A stretch of DNA of 64,000 bases from JBBDMX01 sp040878035 (GTDB taxonomy: Bacteria > Planctomycetota > Phycisphaerae > Phycisphaerales > Phycisphaeraceae), in the NCBI GenBank assembly GCA_040878035.1, contig JBBDMX010000095.1, positions 1 through 64,000 on the forward strand. Direction: 5' to 3'. How positions within the stretch are numbered: the stretch's first letter is position 1; each line of letters opens with the position of its first letter. The translations under genes were made by a program, and so were the position numbers. This document shows, piece after piece, positions 43,384-55,539 of this stretch. The notes under the pieces were generated by a model that ran no database searches, was not told where the DNA came from, and worked only from the letters and a program-made list of their open reading frames with translations.

Positions 43384-43885
43384 GCGTGCATGATACGGGC
43401 TGCTTCTGAGAGGTGGTATGGACGGGGTACTGTGCGAGTGCACACGCCAACCGTCGGCCGCAACATCCAGGTGATTGTCTGTGATTTTTCGTCAACCGGC
43501 GAAAAACACTTGACCATCCAATGGCAAAGTGGACAATGTAGATAGATTCAGTCCAACAGGGACGTGGACACTCGAACTCATTCGACTTGTCGAAACCGAG
43601 CGTCGAAAGTACCGACCTGCAAGAAAAAGTGGCTGAATCTTTTGGCCGGTCATGTAGGGCCGTCTGGCTGCGAAAATGACATCGCAACCACCTGACCTTG
43701 TGCGACCGGCCCTTTTTGTGTTCACATTTTCGCTTGCATTCACATTCTTGCGTGAATGTCTTCTCCACGCGGGCCCTTGCGAAGGCCCGGATCTGGACCT
43801 TTGCAAACTCAGGACCGGCGCAAAGGTTTCTTTCGGGCATCAGCGCGCCTACCGTGTCGTAGAACGATTCGAACGGAGGTGCAGT
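43384..43885. other. Divergent intergenic region, 502 nt
   Basis: No credible protein gene. AT-richer than the surroundings in 43480-43760, which must hold promoters for the divergent HprK-NTase and TM2 genes. A small inverted repeat ATTCAC...GTGAAT (about 43739-43756) and a short run of CATTTTCGCTTGCATTCACA are seen near 43725-43745, with GGGCCCTTGCGAAGGCCC near 43774. A structured leader or small RNA cannot be excluded, but nothing is recognised. Confidence 0.4.
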
Positions 43886-44314
43886 ATGTCCTCCACGCAT
43901 CCGACCTATCACCCTGACGCCACCAATGATCCGCTCGTCGGCACGCAGGAACACCCCGATCAGCGTGCCGAGCAACGGCGTGACCCAGACCGCGAGGCTG
44001 CCGCCTGGCCAACCCATGGCGCCCCGGTCAAATCGCGACTCCTGGCCGGCATCTACGCCCTGCTGCTGGGCTGGCTGGGCGTGCATCGCTTCTATCTTGG
44101 CTTTGTCACCATCGGCCTGTTCCAACTGAGCCTCAGCGCCGCCAGCATTGTCATCGTCGTCGCCTTGGGCCTTGCCACCGGGTCGCAACTCATCACTGCA
44201 CTGATCAGCGCCATGAGCGTGGTCGCCCTGATCTGGATCTGGGGAGCGATCGAAGGCATGATGATCCTGGGCGGGATGATGCAGCACGATGGGCAGGCGC
44301 GCCCGTTGCGATGA
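43886..44314 (+). CDS. TM2 domain membrane protein
   Basis: 142 aa. A ribosome site GGAGGT lies 6 nt before the ATG. An acidic, Gln/Arg-rich N-terminal segment of 55 residues (STHPTYHPDATNDPLV; EQRRDPDREAA) precedes the TM2 core: KSRLLAGIYALLLGWLGVHRFYLGFVTIGLFQL, i.e. two hydrophobic segments around the conserved GxHRFYLG, then a third hydrophobic stretch (VTIGLFQLSLSAASIVIVVALG) and WIWGAIEGMMIL. TM2 proteins of this form are widespread and of unknown function. The frame extends far upstream without support. Confidence 0.9.
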   Translation: MSSTHPTYHPDATNDPLVGTQEHPDQRAEQRRDPDREAAAWPTHGAPVKSRLLAGIYALLLGWLGVHRFYLGFVTIGLFQLSLSAASIVIVVALGLATGSQLITALISAMSVVALIWIWGAIEGMMILGGMMQHDGQARPLR

Positions 44315-44353
44315 ATGGAAAAAAGCAGAATTGGAAATACAGGACCACGAATT

Positions 44354-44386
44354 CCAGACGCTTGGCGGACTGAGCGTCGGCGTGGT
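44354..44386. repeat. CCAGACGCTTSGCGGACT unit
   Basis: A 33-nt unit, CCAGACGCTTGGCGGACTGA then GCGTCGGCGTGGT, which is the inverse of the unit found at 10881-10919 within the GAAAGTG array. It is found just beyond the stop codon of the exported protein gene at 44389. Confidence 0.7.
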
Positions 44387-44388
44387 CG

Positions 44389-45792
44389 TTAAGGTTGCAG
44401 TACTTGCCGGTTCGCCAGCACCGCCGGCGGGCTGTAACTGACGATCAGGACCGGTGACGCATCCTTAGGCACCGCCCAGCCCCATGCCGGGGCCTTAAAG
44501 ACGCGGCGCAGCGGCGAGTCCAGATAATAAACCTTGCTTGCCGGGTCATAGGTCACCGCCACATCGGTGATGCTGTAGTTCTGGCCGGTCTTGATCACCG
44601 GTTTCATCAGCCCGACAAACTCACGGGCCGCCGCGCCGCGATCGGCGTCGGACTTGAGCGGGGCATACACCGTCGCGGCGCCGGGCACCGGCACCCAGGG
44701 CGACGGGTAATTGCTCACCAGCAGGTATGGCCGATAGTGCCGCAGGTGCTTGCCTAACTCGACGCCGGTCGCCTGGAAATAGGTCTTAAGCTCCTGCTCA
44801 TAGTCATCGCGGTCGGGCACTTCGTGGCCGAGCCAGACCAGTTGCATGATGAGGTTGATGGTTTTGGGCCAGTCCAACGGCGCCGCCAGGAGGAACTTGG
44901 CCTCCGGCTGGGGTAACCCCGCGTCGCCAGGCCAGTGGTCGAGCGTCAGCGATTGCCGGTCCAGACGATGACCAGTGAGGGTGGTCAGATCCATCACCAG
45001 GAAGCGATCGGCCCACCGGCCGTGCAGGGCAATCTGACTGGCCTGCTCCAGTCCCAGCAGGCGAAGCACCGGCGTGGTCCGTCCCGTGCGAAACAACGTG
45101 GGCAGCGCCTGGCGCATCTGCGCCATGTCGATAAACAGTTCGATCATCCGGCGTTGCCCGGCCGGCGCCGCAAGGGCCTGGCGATGGGCGGCAAGGCGCG
45201 GCTCATCGTCCACGGGCCGGGCATCGGTGAACCAGCGTTCCAGGCTGCCCGTGCCCAGGCCGAAGTAGAACCGCTGGGCATCGGCGGTCCACTCCAGGCT
45301 CATCCACGCGGGCCAGTCGCCATGTCGATAGCGCACCGCCTGGCGCTGCCCGGGCAGCGCGATTGCCGACTGTTCGCGCCGCTCGGGGCTGCCATAATGG
45401 CCCAGCGTCGTCTCCAGCGCCTGACGCATCTGGACAAACTGTCCCGGAGCATCCACGGCGATCACCGCCTGGATTCGCTCCAGCTCGATTTCGCGCGGCT
45501 GATGGCGAGCGCCCTTGATGTCCAGCAGCGCGATGGTGTGCGGCCGCGAACCGACCAGCGTCGCCAGCAACAAACCATCGGCGATCGGCTGCTCCTGGAG
45601 CCGCACGACCCCGGCGGCATCGAGCAACTGCATCATGGGCAGCAGCCAGGCGCCACCCGATTCCAGGCCCGTGGGATCGACCCGACAGAAGGCGATTGTC
45701 TCCGGCGGGAGCGTCGGCAATTCACGCTCGGCCGCGTGCGCCGTAGCGCCGCCGATGGTCAGGATCAGGATGAATAACGCTCGAACAGTCAT
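44389..45792 (-). CDS. Exported protein of unknown function
   Basis: 467 aa. Signal peptide MTVRALFILILTIGGATAHAA, then a large domain with no recognised motif. Conserved-looking segments include LPTLPPETIAFCRVDPTGLESGGAWL, GRWADRFLVMDLTTLTGH, and VYYLDSPLRRVFKAPAWG near the C-terminus. The style resembles large secreted proteins of unknown function of Planctomycetes. Start ATG at 45792. Divergent from the metallophosphatase. Nothing in the neighbourhood indicates a role. Confidence 0.7.
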   Translation of the reverse strand: MTVRALFILILTIGGATAHAAERELPTLPPETIAFCRVDPTGLESGGAWLLPMMQLLDAAGVVRLQEQPIADGLLLATLVGSRPHTIALLDIKGARHQPREIELERIQAVIAVDAPGQFVQMRQALETTLGHYGSPERREQSAIALPGQRQAVRYRHGDWPAWMSLEWTADAQRFYFGLGTGSLERWFTDARPVDDEPRLAAHRQALAAPAGQRRMIELFIDMAQMRQALPTLFRTGRTTPVLRLLGLEQASQIALHGRWADRFLVMDLTTLTGHRLDRQSLTLDHWPGDAGLPQPEAKFLLAAPLDWPKTINLIMQLVWLGHEVPDRDDYEQELKTYFQATGVELGKHLRHYRPYLLVSNYPSPWVPVPGAATVYAPLKSDADRGAAAREFVGLMKPVIKTGQNYSITDVAVTYDPASKVYYLDSPLRRVFKAPAWGWAVPKDASPVLIVSYSPPAVLANRQVLQP

Positions 45793-45947
45793 TGACGCCC
45801 ATTCTACGTGCCAAGTCTGGCGGCGGTTCCGGGGTTCGAGCTCGCTGGAGAGCCGGGGCTCGGACACCCGCGCCCCCAGCGCGACAGAGCAGAAACGGCC
45901 ACGCAGGTTAAGATGTCGGTGCGATTCAACCACCGAGGGGCACGATT

Positions 45948-46442
45948 ATGAAAATCGGCGTCATCAGCGACACGCACGACCGACTGCCGACCTTTCGCCG
46001 GGCGGTGCAGCTTTTCCAGCGGCTCAAGGTTGATGCCCTGTTTCACGCCGGCGACTACGTGGCGCCCTTTGCCGCCAAGCTCATCGCACCCGACGCTCCC
46101 GGAATGATGGGCCTGCCGCTGCACTGTGTCTATGGCAACAACGACGGCGAACGCAAAGGCCTCAAGGCCATTGTGCCCAATCTCGTGGAGGGCCCGCTGA
46201 CCGTGCGCCTCGGCGGGCGAACCATCGTCATGCACCACTTCATCGACTGGCTCAAGCCCCAGGACATCGCCCCGGCCGACCTGGTGATCACCGGACACAC
46301 CCACCGCATCGTCAATGAAACCAGGGACGGGAAACTCCTGCTCAACCCCGGCGAATGCTGCGGCTGGGTGACCGACCGCTGCACGGTGGCGCTGGTCGAT
46401 CTGGCGACGCTCCAGGCCCAGGTCATCGATGTACACGAGTGA
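45948..46442 (+). CDS. YfcE/MJ0936-type metallophosphatase
   Basis: 164 aa calcineurin-like phosphoesterase. Five motifs occur in order: MKIGVISDTHD (Asp, His), HAGDYV (Asp), YGNNDGE (Asn, Asp), MHHFIDW (His) and ITGHTHR (His). They coordinate two metals. Substrate unknown for most of this family, which acts on cyclic nucleotides or other phosphodiesters. Start ATG at 45948 with GAGGGG upstream. Monocistronic by its neighbours. Confidence 0.9.
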   Translation: MKIGVISDTHDRLPTFRRAVQLFQRLKVDALFHAGDYVAPFAAKLIAPDAPGMMGLPLHCVYGNNDGERKGLKAIVPNLVEGPLTVRLGGRTIVMHHFIDWLKPQDIAPADLVITGHTHRIVNETRDGKLLLNPGECCGWVTDRCTVALVDLATLQAQVIDVHE

Positions 46443-46480
46443 GGTCGCAGCCGCGCCGCCACTTCTCTTTATACACGCCT

Positions 46481-46550
46481 ATTGCCCCCGGATTCGCCCC
46501 GAAGTTGCCCCCGGATTTGCCCCCGGATTGGCGTCGGGGGCAACGCCGCC
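46481..46550. repeat. TTGCCCCCGGAT repeats
   Basis: Three or four direct copies of TTGCCCCCGGAT (one variant reads TCGCCCCGAAG) are followed by GGGGGCAACG, giving an inverted end. It lies between the metallophosphatase and PilZ genes, in a 200-nt gap with no gene. Confidence 0.7.
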
Positions 46551-46642
46551 CCAACCTGCTGTCAGACACGCCGAAGCACTAATGTAGCCCCCCCGGCGAG
46601 TCGATAATTTCTGGAGAAAGCCAGCCCAGGAAAGCGCCTCCT

Positions 46643-47800
46643 ATGAAAAGCCCGGGTCAACAGGGGATTGATACGCTGCGACTGTCTGAGTCGGCGCGCA
46701 AGGAATTACTGGCCCGGCTTAACACCAAAGCCAGCAGCGCCGGTTCCGAGGGCCGGCGCACCGATCGCGTGGTCTACGAGCCGATCAGCGGTGTCATCTG
46801 CCGGCTGGTCCACCCCGGCGGCACGACCTCCAACTGCCTCATCCAGCCACGCAACCTCAGCAGCGGCGGCATGAGCTATCTGCATGGCAGCTTCGTGCAT
46901 GTGGGCAGCCGGTGCGAACTGGTCCTGCCCACGATCAAACGGCAGGCGATGCTGGTGGCGGCGGCGGTCGTCTGGTGCCGGCACGTCTGCGGCTGGGTGC
47001 ACGAAGTGGGCGTGCACTTCGATCAACCGCTGGCTCTCAATACTTTTGTCAAGAGCACCACTCCCGAGCCGCCGCCGGCGGACCCGGTCTGGACCGCGCT
47101 GGACGGCCGATTGCTCTATGTGGAAGACTCCGCCGACGAGCGCGACCTGGTCAAGTTCCACTTCCAGAGCCGCGGCGTCGGGATTATCACCGCGGCCGAC
47201 GGCCTGGACGCACTGGAGCTTAACGAGTCGCACCCCTTGGAAACGATCATGACCTCCAGCACGCTGCTGGGCATCAGCGGCGCCGAACTGGTCGGCGCCC
47301 TGCGCGCCGCCGGATTCACCAAGCCGATCATCGTCCTCAATGCCGACGCTTCCGACGAGGCCCGCGTCCAGGCGATCACCAGCGGCGCCACCGCAGTGCT
47401 CGACAAGCCCTATGACTTTGAGGACCTGCTCAAATGCCTGGCGGCAAACCTCGCCCTGGTGCACAACAATCCCGCCCAGGAGGCTCTGACCAGCCAGCAC
47501 TGGGCCAACGTGCCGATGCGCCCTCTGATTCTGGGATTCCTGGAACGGCTGGATCACCATGTGGCGCAGTTGGCTGATCTGGCCAAGGACCAGGAAAACT
47601 GGGCGATCGTGCAGAAGCTCTGCCTGGATCTGCGCGCCTCAGCCGGGGGCTACGGATTTCCCCAGATCAGCGCCGCAGCGCGAGATCTATACGACAGCCT
47701 GGCCCAGCGGGTGAACGTGGAAGTGGCGCAGGACTTGAAGGAACTGGCAAGCCTGTGCCGCAGCGCCTGTAGTATTCGTGACACACCGCCAGCGACTTGA
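46643..47800 (+). CDS. PilZ protein with degenerate receiver and Hpt-like domains
   Basis: 385 aa. Residues about 35-140 are a PilZ domain, whose c-di-GMP motif RRTDR and RNLSSGGMS fit RxxxR and (D/N)xSxxG. Residues 153-275 are a CheY-like receiver: LLYVEDSADE supplies the acidic pair and AVLDKPYD the Lys, but the phospho-acceptor Asp is missing (Ser205 in IMTSSTLLGIS), and the usual Thr is Asn (VLNADASDE). Residues about 300-375 look like an Hpt domain (CLDLRASAGGYGFPQIS), but the phospho-accepting His is Leu328. So both phosphotransfer residues are lost and the protein is probably a c-di-GMP-responsive adaptor rather than a phosphorelay. Its stop overlaps the start of the EAL-HDOD gene (TGATG). 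Confidence 0.82.
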   Translation: MKSPGQQGIDTLRLSESARKELLARLNTKASSAGSEGRRTDRVVYEPISGVICRLVHPGGTTSNCLIQPRNLSSGGMSYLHGSFVHVGSRCELVLPTIKRQAMLVAAAVVWCRHVCGWVHEVGVHFDQPLALNTFVKSTTPEPPPADPVWTALDGRLLYVEDSADERDLVKFHFQSRGVGIITAADGLDALELNESHPLETIMTSSTLLGISGAELVGALRAAGFTKPIIVLNADASDEARVQAITSGATAVLDKPYDFEDLLKCLAANLALVHNNPAQEALTSQHWANVPMRPLILGFLERLDHHVAQLADLAKDQENWAIVQKLCLDLRASAGGYGFPQISAAARDLYDSLAQRVNVEVAQDLKELASLCRSACSIRDTPPAT

Positions 47801-49152
47801 TGGGACCCACCATGGCTACCGCGACCGACGACAGAGGCACCCGGGATCAACGTGCAACCAGCAGCGACACGGCTGCGCAAGCGGGGATTGATGGCTCGGT
47901 CGCTCCCGCTGCCAAACCAGCCCCCCAGTTGCCCTCCCTGTTTGTAGGCCGCCAGCCGATCTTTGATGAGCATCGCAAGGTCGTGGCCTATGAACTGCTC
48001 TACCGGGGTGACAAGAACAACGCCGCCACTTTTGTCGATGGCAACGCCGCTACGGCACGCACAGTCGATACCAGCCTTAACCTGATCGGCTTGCGCGCGC
48101 TGGTGGATGGCCACATCGGCTACTTCAACTTCACCAAAGACCTGATCATCGCCGAGTCCTATGCCATTCTGCCGTGCGAGCACGTCGTCATCGAGCTGCT
48201 GGAAGATATGGCGGTGGACCAGACGCTGATCGACGCCTGCGTCAAGCTCAAGGAGGCCGGCTACAAAATCGCCCTGGATGACTTTGTCTTTTCACCGCAG
48301 TACGAACCGCTGTTGAAACTGGCGGACGTCGTCAAGCTCGATGTGATGGCGACCAGCCCCGCCGACTGCCGCGAGATCATCAACCAACACCATCGCCCCA
48401 ACCTCATCTTCCTGGCGGAAAAGGTGGAGACCTACGAAGTATTCGAGAAGATGAAGCAGTTGGGATGCCAGTATTTCCAGGGCTATTTCTTCTGCAAGCC
48501 CGAGGTCCTGTCCACCCGGCCGCTCTCGGGCGCCAAACCCGTCTACCTCCAGTTCATGCAGCAGCTTACCCAGGCGGTGGTCGATTACGACGCCCTGGAG
48601 CAGATCCTGAAGCTCGAGGTGTCGCTGTCGATCAAGCTGCTGCGCTACATCAACTCCGCGGCCGTCGGCCTGCCGGTCAAGGTCGGCTCTATTAAGCAGG
48701 CCCTGTCTCTCCTGGGCGAAAAGAAACTCAAGCAATGGGGCGCGCTGGCGGTGATCGCCTGCCTGAATCAGGACAAGCCCACGGAACTGGCGCGCACCAG
48801 CCTGGTGCGGGCACGTTTCTGCGAACTGCTGGCGCCGGATATGCACTGGGTCAACGACCTGGACCTGTTCCTGCTGGGCCTGCTCTCGGCGTTGGATGCG
48901 ATGATGGATCGGCCGATGGTGGACGCCCTGCGCGACCTGCCGGTGGCGGCGGAGATCAAAAACACGCTCCTGGGCGGCAACAGCCGCCTGGGCAAGCTCT
49001 ACCTGGCGTCCCTGGCGTGCGAGCGCGGCGACTGGAAGCGCGCCTGCCTCCTGGGCCGCATGCTGGGCATCGTCGACTCACGCATGGCCGAGGCCTACCG
49101 CGACGCCATGGCCTGGGCCGATACCACCGTCGCGGTCATTGATGGCGATTGA
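47800..49152 (+). CDS. EAL-HDOD signalling protein (YuxH-like)
   Basis: 450 aa. N-terminal Ala/Asp-rich tail of about 45 residues, then an EAL-like domain (FVGRQPIFDEHRKVVAYELLYR; ELLYR replaces EALxR; IALDDFVFSPQYEPLLKLADVVKLDV; YFQGYFFCKPEV) and an HDOD domain from about residue 245 (LEQILKLEVSLSIKLLRYINSA; SIKQALSLLGEKKLKQWGALAV). YuxH-type proteins join c-di-GMP binding or hydrolysis to an HDOD regulatory domain. Most metal-site acidic residues seem retained, but activity is uncertain. Start ATG at 47800 overlaps the PilZ-receiver stop; ATG 47812, with GGGA upstream, is as likely. Confidence 0.85.
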   Translation: MGPTMATATDDRGTRDQRATSSDTAAQAGIDGSVAPAAKPAPQLPSLFVGRQPIFDEHRKVVAYELLYRGDKNNAATFVDGNAATARTVDTSLNLIGLRALVDGHIGYFNFTKDLIIAESYAILPCEHVVIELLEDMAVDQTLIDACVKLKEAGYKIALDDFVFSPQYEPLLKLADVVKLDVMATSPADCREIINQHHRPNLIFLAEKVETYEVFEKMKQLGCQYFQGYFFCKPEVLSTRPLSGAKPVYLQFMQQLTQAVVDYDALEQILKLEVSLSIKLLRYINSAAVGLPVKVGSIKQALSLLGEKKLKQWGALAVIACLNQDKPTELARTSLVRARFCELLAPDMHWVNDLDLFLLGLLSALDAMMDRPMVDALRDLPVAAEIKNTLLGGNSRLGKLYLASLACERGDWKRACLLGRMLGIVDSRMAEAYRDAMAWADTTVAVIDGD

Positions 49153-49246
49153 TGATTGGGCGATCTGGTGATTTGACAATTTAGCGATTGGGGAAAATCA
49201 CCCAATCGCCAAATCTCACAATTCCCTGTACCATCTCGCAAATTTA
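49153..49246. repeat. GATTTGGC octamer palindrome
   Basis: Left arm GATTGGGCGATCTGGTGATT, then TGACAATTTAGCGATTGGG (8-nt units); right arm CCCAATCGCCAAATC and CTCGCAAATTTAGC. It starts immediately after the EAL-HDOD stop codon. Confidence 0.75.
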
Positions 49247-49269
49247 GCGTAAGCCCACGCCCACGGCCG

Positions 49270-49288
49270 GCCCCGCTTTTAGCGGGGC
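49270..49288. terminator. Hairpin upstream of carB
   Basis: GCCCCGCT and AGCGGGGC pair perfectly around TTT, 40 nt before the carB ATG. It may end transcripts from the EAL-HDOD gene, but there is no T-tract. A leader hairpin for carB is the alternative. Confidence 0.4.
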
Positions 49289-49327
49289 TGCCAACGCCCC
49301 AAGGTTACCGCTGCGCCGACCGTTCCT

Positions 49328-53151
<3,824 letters not shown>

Positions 53152-53158
<7 letters not shown>

Positions 53159-53284
53159 TCTCTGATTTTGGCTAGCCGCTTGCGGCTTCGCGCAACGGTG
53201 TGAGGCGGAGCGTCTCGGCGGCTCGTGCGCCCGCGCGAAGCCGCAAGCGGCGCGATCAAATTAGAAATTAGAAATCAGAAATCC
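53152..53284. repeat. TTTCTGA plus GCGCGAAGCCGCAAGCGGC palindrome at the carB stop
   Basis: Left half: TTTCTGATCTCTGATTTTGG then GCCGCTTGCGGCTTCGCGC. Right half: GCGCGAAGCCGCAAGCGGCG then TTAGAAATTAGAAATCAGAA. Each part pairs with its counterpart, forming a two-module hairpin around about 40 nt. It provides the carB stop codon and ends 2 nt from the end of the convergent PilZ gene. The GCGAAGCCGCAAGCGGC core also occurs at 25437-25455 and inside carB at about 51365. Confidence 0.9.
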
Positions 53285-53285
53285 C

Positions 53286-53753
53286 TCACGCCACTTCGCC
53301 CGGCGCCAGGAACGCCGAACCCGGGTTGGCTTCCACCTGCCGGCCGTCGATTTCCGCCGTCGGATCGCCGCCCAATAGCGACAGCAGGCCCGCCTCGATG
53401 CAGAACTGCCCGCCCAGCAGATACAGGTTGTCCCGCACCAAGCGGCAATGCCGCACCACCATGCACTGATGGCCGATGGTCATGCCCTGGTGCAGGAAAT
53501 GGATGCGCCAAACGCTCTTGGCATGCAGCGGGCGGTCACAGACGAAGCCCAGGCCGCCCCAGCTCACGTCGCGCAACTGGATCGCCAGGGGCCGGCGATC
53601 GATGCCGCCGGCATCCACCGCCTGATGTAACGTCGCGTCACCGCGCACCACCCAGCGCTGGTACTGCCGCAAGCCCTGACATCGCGCCGGGTCGCGCAGG
53701 TTCTCCAACTTGGCCAGCACGGCCAGTAACGCCCTCGGATCATTTGCAACCAT
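53286..53753 (-). CDS. PilZ-like domain protein
   Basis: 155 aa. Start ATG at 53753 has AAAGGA 10 nt upstream. After 30 helical residues, the sequence QRWVVRGDATL...RPLAIQLRDVSWGGLGFVCDRPL carries the PilZ signatures: a basic RxxxR-like start (QYQRWVVRGD) and DVSWGGLGF fitting (D/N)xSxxG. It ends in another beta strand set (MVVRHCRLVRDNLYLLGGQF). Likely a small c-di-GMP binding adaptor. It lies next to carB by chance of position, convergent. Confidence 0.75.
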   Translation of the reverse strand: MVANDPRALLAVLAKLENLRDPARCQGLRQYQRWVVRGDATLHQAVDAGGIDRRPLAIQLRDVSWGGLGFVCDRPLHAKSVWRIHFLHQGMTIGHQCMVVRHCRLVRDNLYLLGGQFCIEAGLLSLLGGDPTAEIDGRQVEANPGSAFLAPGEVA

Positions 53754-53950
53754 TGCAGCTCGTCCTTTCGTTTGGGCAATCTTGGCCCAGATCAACGGAC
53801 CCCCGCGGCCCCCCCCCGACAATCGGAACCAGCCATCCTTTCAGTCAGTTGTTCCCCTCTACCTTATCGACACGAAGCCCAACAAAGTTAACAATAACAG
53901 GCACATAAGATGTGGAGTTCGTACATCCATATTGTGTAATACGAAAGAAA

Positions 53951-53972
53951 CGCCGGCGGAAATCCGCCGACG
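53951..53972 (-). terminator. Rho-independent-like terminator for the small lipoprotein gene
   Basis: CGGCGGA and TCCGCCG pair, flanked on the minus strand by GTTTCTTTCG, a T-rich tail. It is 50 nt beyond the stop codon of the minus-strand lipoprotein gene (54023-54295). Confidence 0.6.
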
Positions 53973-54022
53973 CTTCTATGGTTCTCAACACCCGATGGTC
54001 ACAGCCTGGTCCGTTTCCGGGC

Positions 54023-54295
54023 TTAGCGCCGCGGAATCGGATACCGGCTCAGGTTCGTGGGCCGATCGATCAGCCAGAAGTAGTCCCAGTCGTCGTGAAT
54101 GGCCCGCAGCGTGGTGTCCACCGCCCGCGCCTGGCGGTTCTTACGCTGTTGAGCCGTGTCGCCCACCGACTGGAGCTCCGGGCTCATGTTCGCGCGAACG
54201 CCTTCGGCGGTGATGCGGTCCTTGGAACCACAGCCCGCCAGCAACGCCGCGCCAACCACCATCGTCGCCATTCCAAACCGCATTACATTGCTCAT
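54023..54295 (-). CDS. Small lipoprotein of unknown function
   Basis: 90 aa. Start ATG at 54295. Lipoprotein signal MSNVMRFGMATMVVGAALLAGC with lipobox LAGC. The mature part (GSKDRITAEGVRANMSPEL; DTTLRAIHDDWDYFWLIDRPTNLSRYPIP) is short and no family is recognised. It is followed by a likely terminator. Upstream lies the OmpA-like gene on the same strand, separated by a CCCGGCCA palindrome. Confidence 0.72.
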   Translation of the reverse strand: MSNVMRFGMATMVVGAALLAGCGSKDRITAEGVRANMSPELQSVGDTAQQRKNRQARAVDTTLRAIHDDWDYFWLIDRPTNLSRYPIPRR

Positions 54296-54372
54296 GTCAC
54301 GTCTCGTCTTGGGGGGGGTGAACGTTGAATCAATCCCGATCATCACATTCTCAGTCAGCCGAATGGTTCCGT

Positions 54373-54446
54373 CAAGCCCGGTCATGCTCGTCCAAGCCCG
54401 GCCATGCTCGTCTTTGAGCTTGGCCGGGATCTCTTCCTGGCCGGGA
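54373..54446. repeat. CCCGGCCA-family palindrome
   Basis: CAAGCCCGGTCATGCTCGTC and CAAGCCCGGCCATGCTCGTC are tandem; the second pairs with GAGCTTGGCCGGG (hairpin 54397-54428, one mismatch in 13). A further TGGCCGGGATC follows. It is the third locus of this family, here between two lipoprotein genes. Confidence 0.8.
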
Positions 54447-54456
54447 TCGATCCATT

Positions 54457-55332
54457 TCACTTGAACATTGCCGGCGGCTCATCGGACCGCACCGGCGGGG
54501 CCGTCACCCCGCCATTGGTCGGGCCCACCGGCGCCTCGGCCCCAGAACCCGACTCCACGGCCGTCGAGGTGTTGGCCACCAGGTAAATATCCACCCGGCG
54601 ATTGGCCTGGGCGCCCTTGGCGCCGTTGGGCACTACCGGCCGAAACTCGCCATACCCGCCCACCATGAACCGGTTCGCCGCCACGCCATACTTCCGCAAA
54701 CCGTCCATCACGGAAATCGCCCGGCCTACCGACAGGTGCCAGTTGGTGGGGAACTTGGCGCGCGTCTCGGGCTTGCCGATGGGCACATTGTCCGTATGTC
54801 CGACGATCATCGCCTCGAAGCGCGCCACCGACGGCGAGTTGATCACCTGCGCCAGCCGTGCCAGCGCCGACGACACCGCCGGGTTCAGCGTGGCGCTGCC
54901 CAGGTCGAACGTCAGGTCGCTCGACAGCACGATGCGCCCGCGCCGCGAGTCGTAGCTCATCAGTTCAGGATTCTGTTCCGCCAGCTCGCGCAGGGCCGCA
55001 TCCACATCGGCGGGTAACGCCGGCATGTCGATGTTCGTGCCGGCGGCACGCAGCCGCGCTTCCATGTCCGCCAGCGCACGCTCCAGCTTGCTCTTGTCTT
55101 CCAGCGCCTGGGCGAGCCGGGCATCCATGTCCGCGTCGCCGCTGCTGGTCCCCGCCCGGCGCAGCGCATCGATCCGTGACTGTGCCTCCTCCAGCTTGAA
55201 GCGCAGGTCTTCGTTCTGGCTCTTCTGCTGGCGATAGGCCGTCTGGAGGGTGTCATACTGACCCTGCGAAACGCAGCCGACGGCCAGCAAGGCCACCGAC
55301 ACACAGAACATCATCTTGGCGAACGTCTTCAT
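54457..55332 (-). CDS. OmpA-family lipoprotein (peptidoglycan-binding)
   Basis: 291 aa. ATG at 55332 has AAAGGA 8 nt upstream. Signal MKTFAKMMFCVSVALLAVGC with lipobox AVGC. Residues 22-105 are a coiled-coil-like helix (QTAYRQQKSQNEDLRFKLEE; ADMDARLAQALEDKSKLERAL). Residues about 130-255 are an OmpA/MotB domain: FDLGSATLNPAVSSALARLAQ, ARFEAMIVGHTDNVPIG, RAISVMDGLRKYGV and QANRRVDIYLV, which bind peptidoglycan. The tail is Pro/Thr/Val-rich. Similar to Pal or YfiB-like proteins. The long minus-strand open frame upstream of this gene is antisense to hslU and is not coding. Confidence 0.9.
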   Translation of the reverse strand: MKTFAKMMFCVSVALLAVGCVSQGQYDTLQTAYRQQKSQNEDLRFKLEEAQSRIDALRRAGTSSGDADMDARLAQALEDKSKLERALADMEARLRAAGTNIDMPALPADVDAALRELAEQNPELMSYDSRRGRIVLSSDLTFDLGSATLNPAVSSALARLAQVINSPSVARFEAMIVGHTDNVPIGKPETRAKFPTNWHLSVGRAISVMDGLRKYGVAANRFMVGGYGEFRPVVPNGAKGAQANRRVDIYLVANTSTAVESGSGAEAPVGPTNGGVTAPPVRSDEPPAMFK

Positions 55333-55539
55333 GGTTGTCCTTTCCTGATCGGGGAAATCCTCTAAGCGTGCGCGACGGCTTGCGATCCATCGTAAGCCCG
55401 GAGCCGCGCATGGGCATGCGAGACTCGGCCCGTAACTGCACAAGCTATCGTATAGGCGGAGAAAAGCAACGCCGACCCGCTCCCGGTGGCCGATAGATTT
55501 GCATCGACCGACCCGCCGCCGCCCCTGCAAAGAACATCG

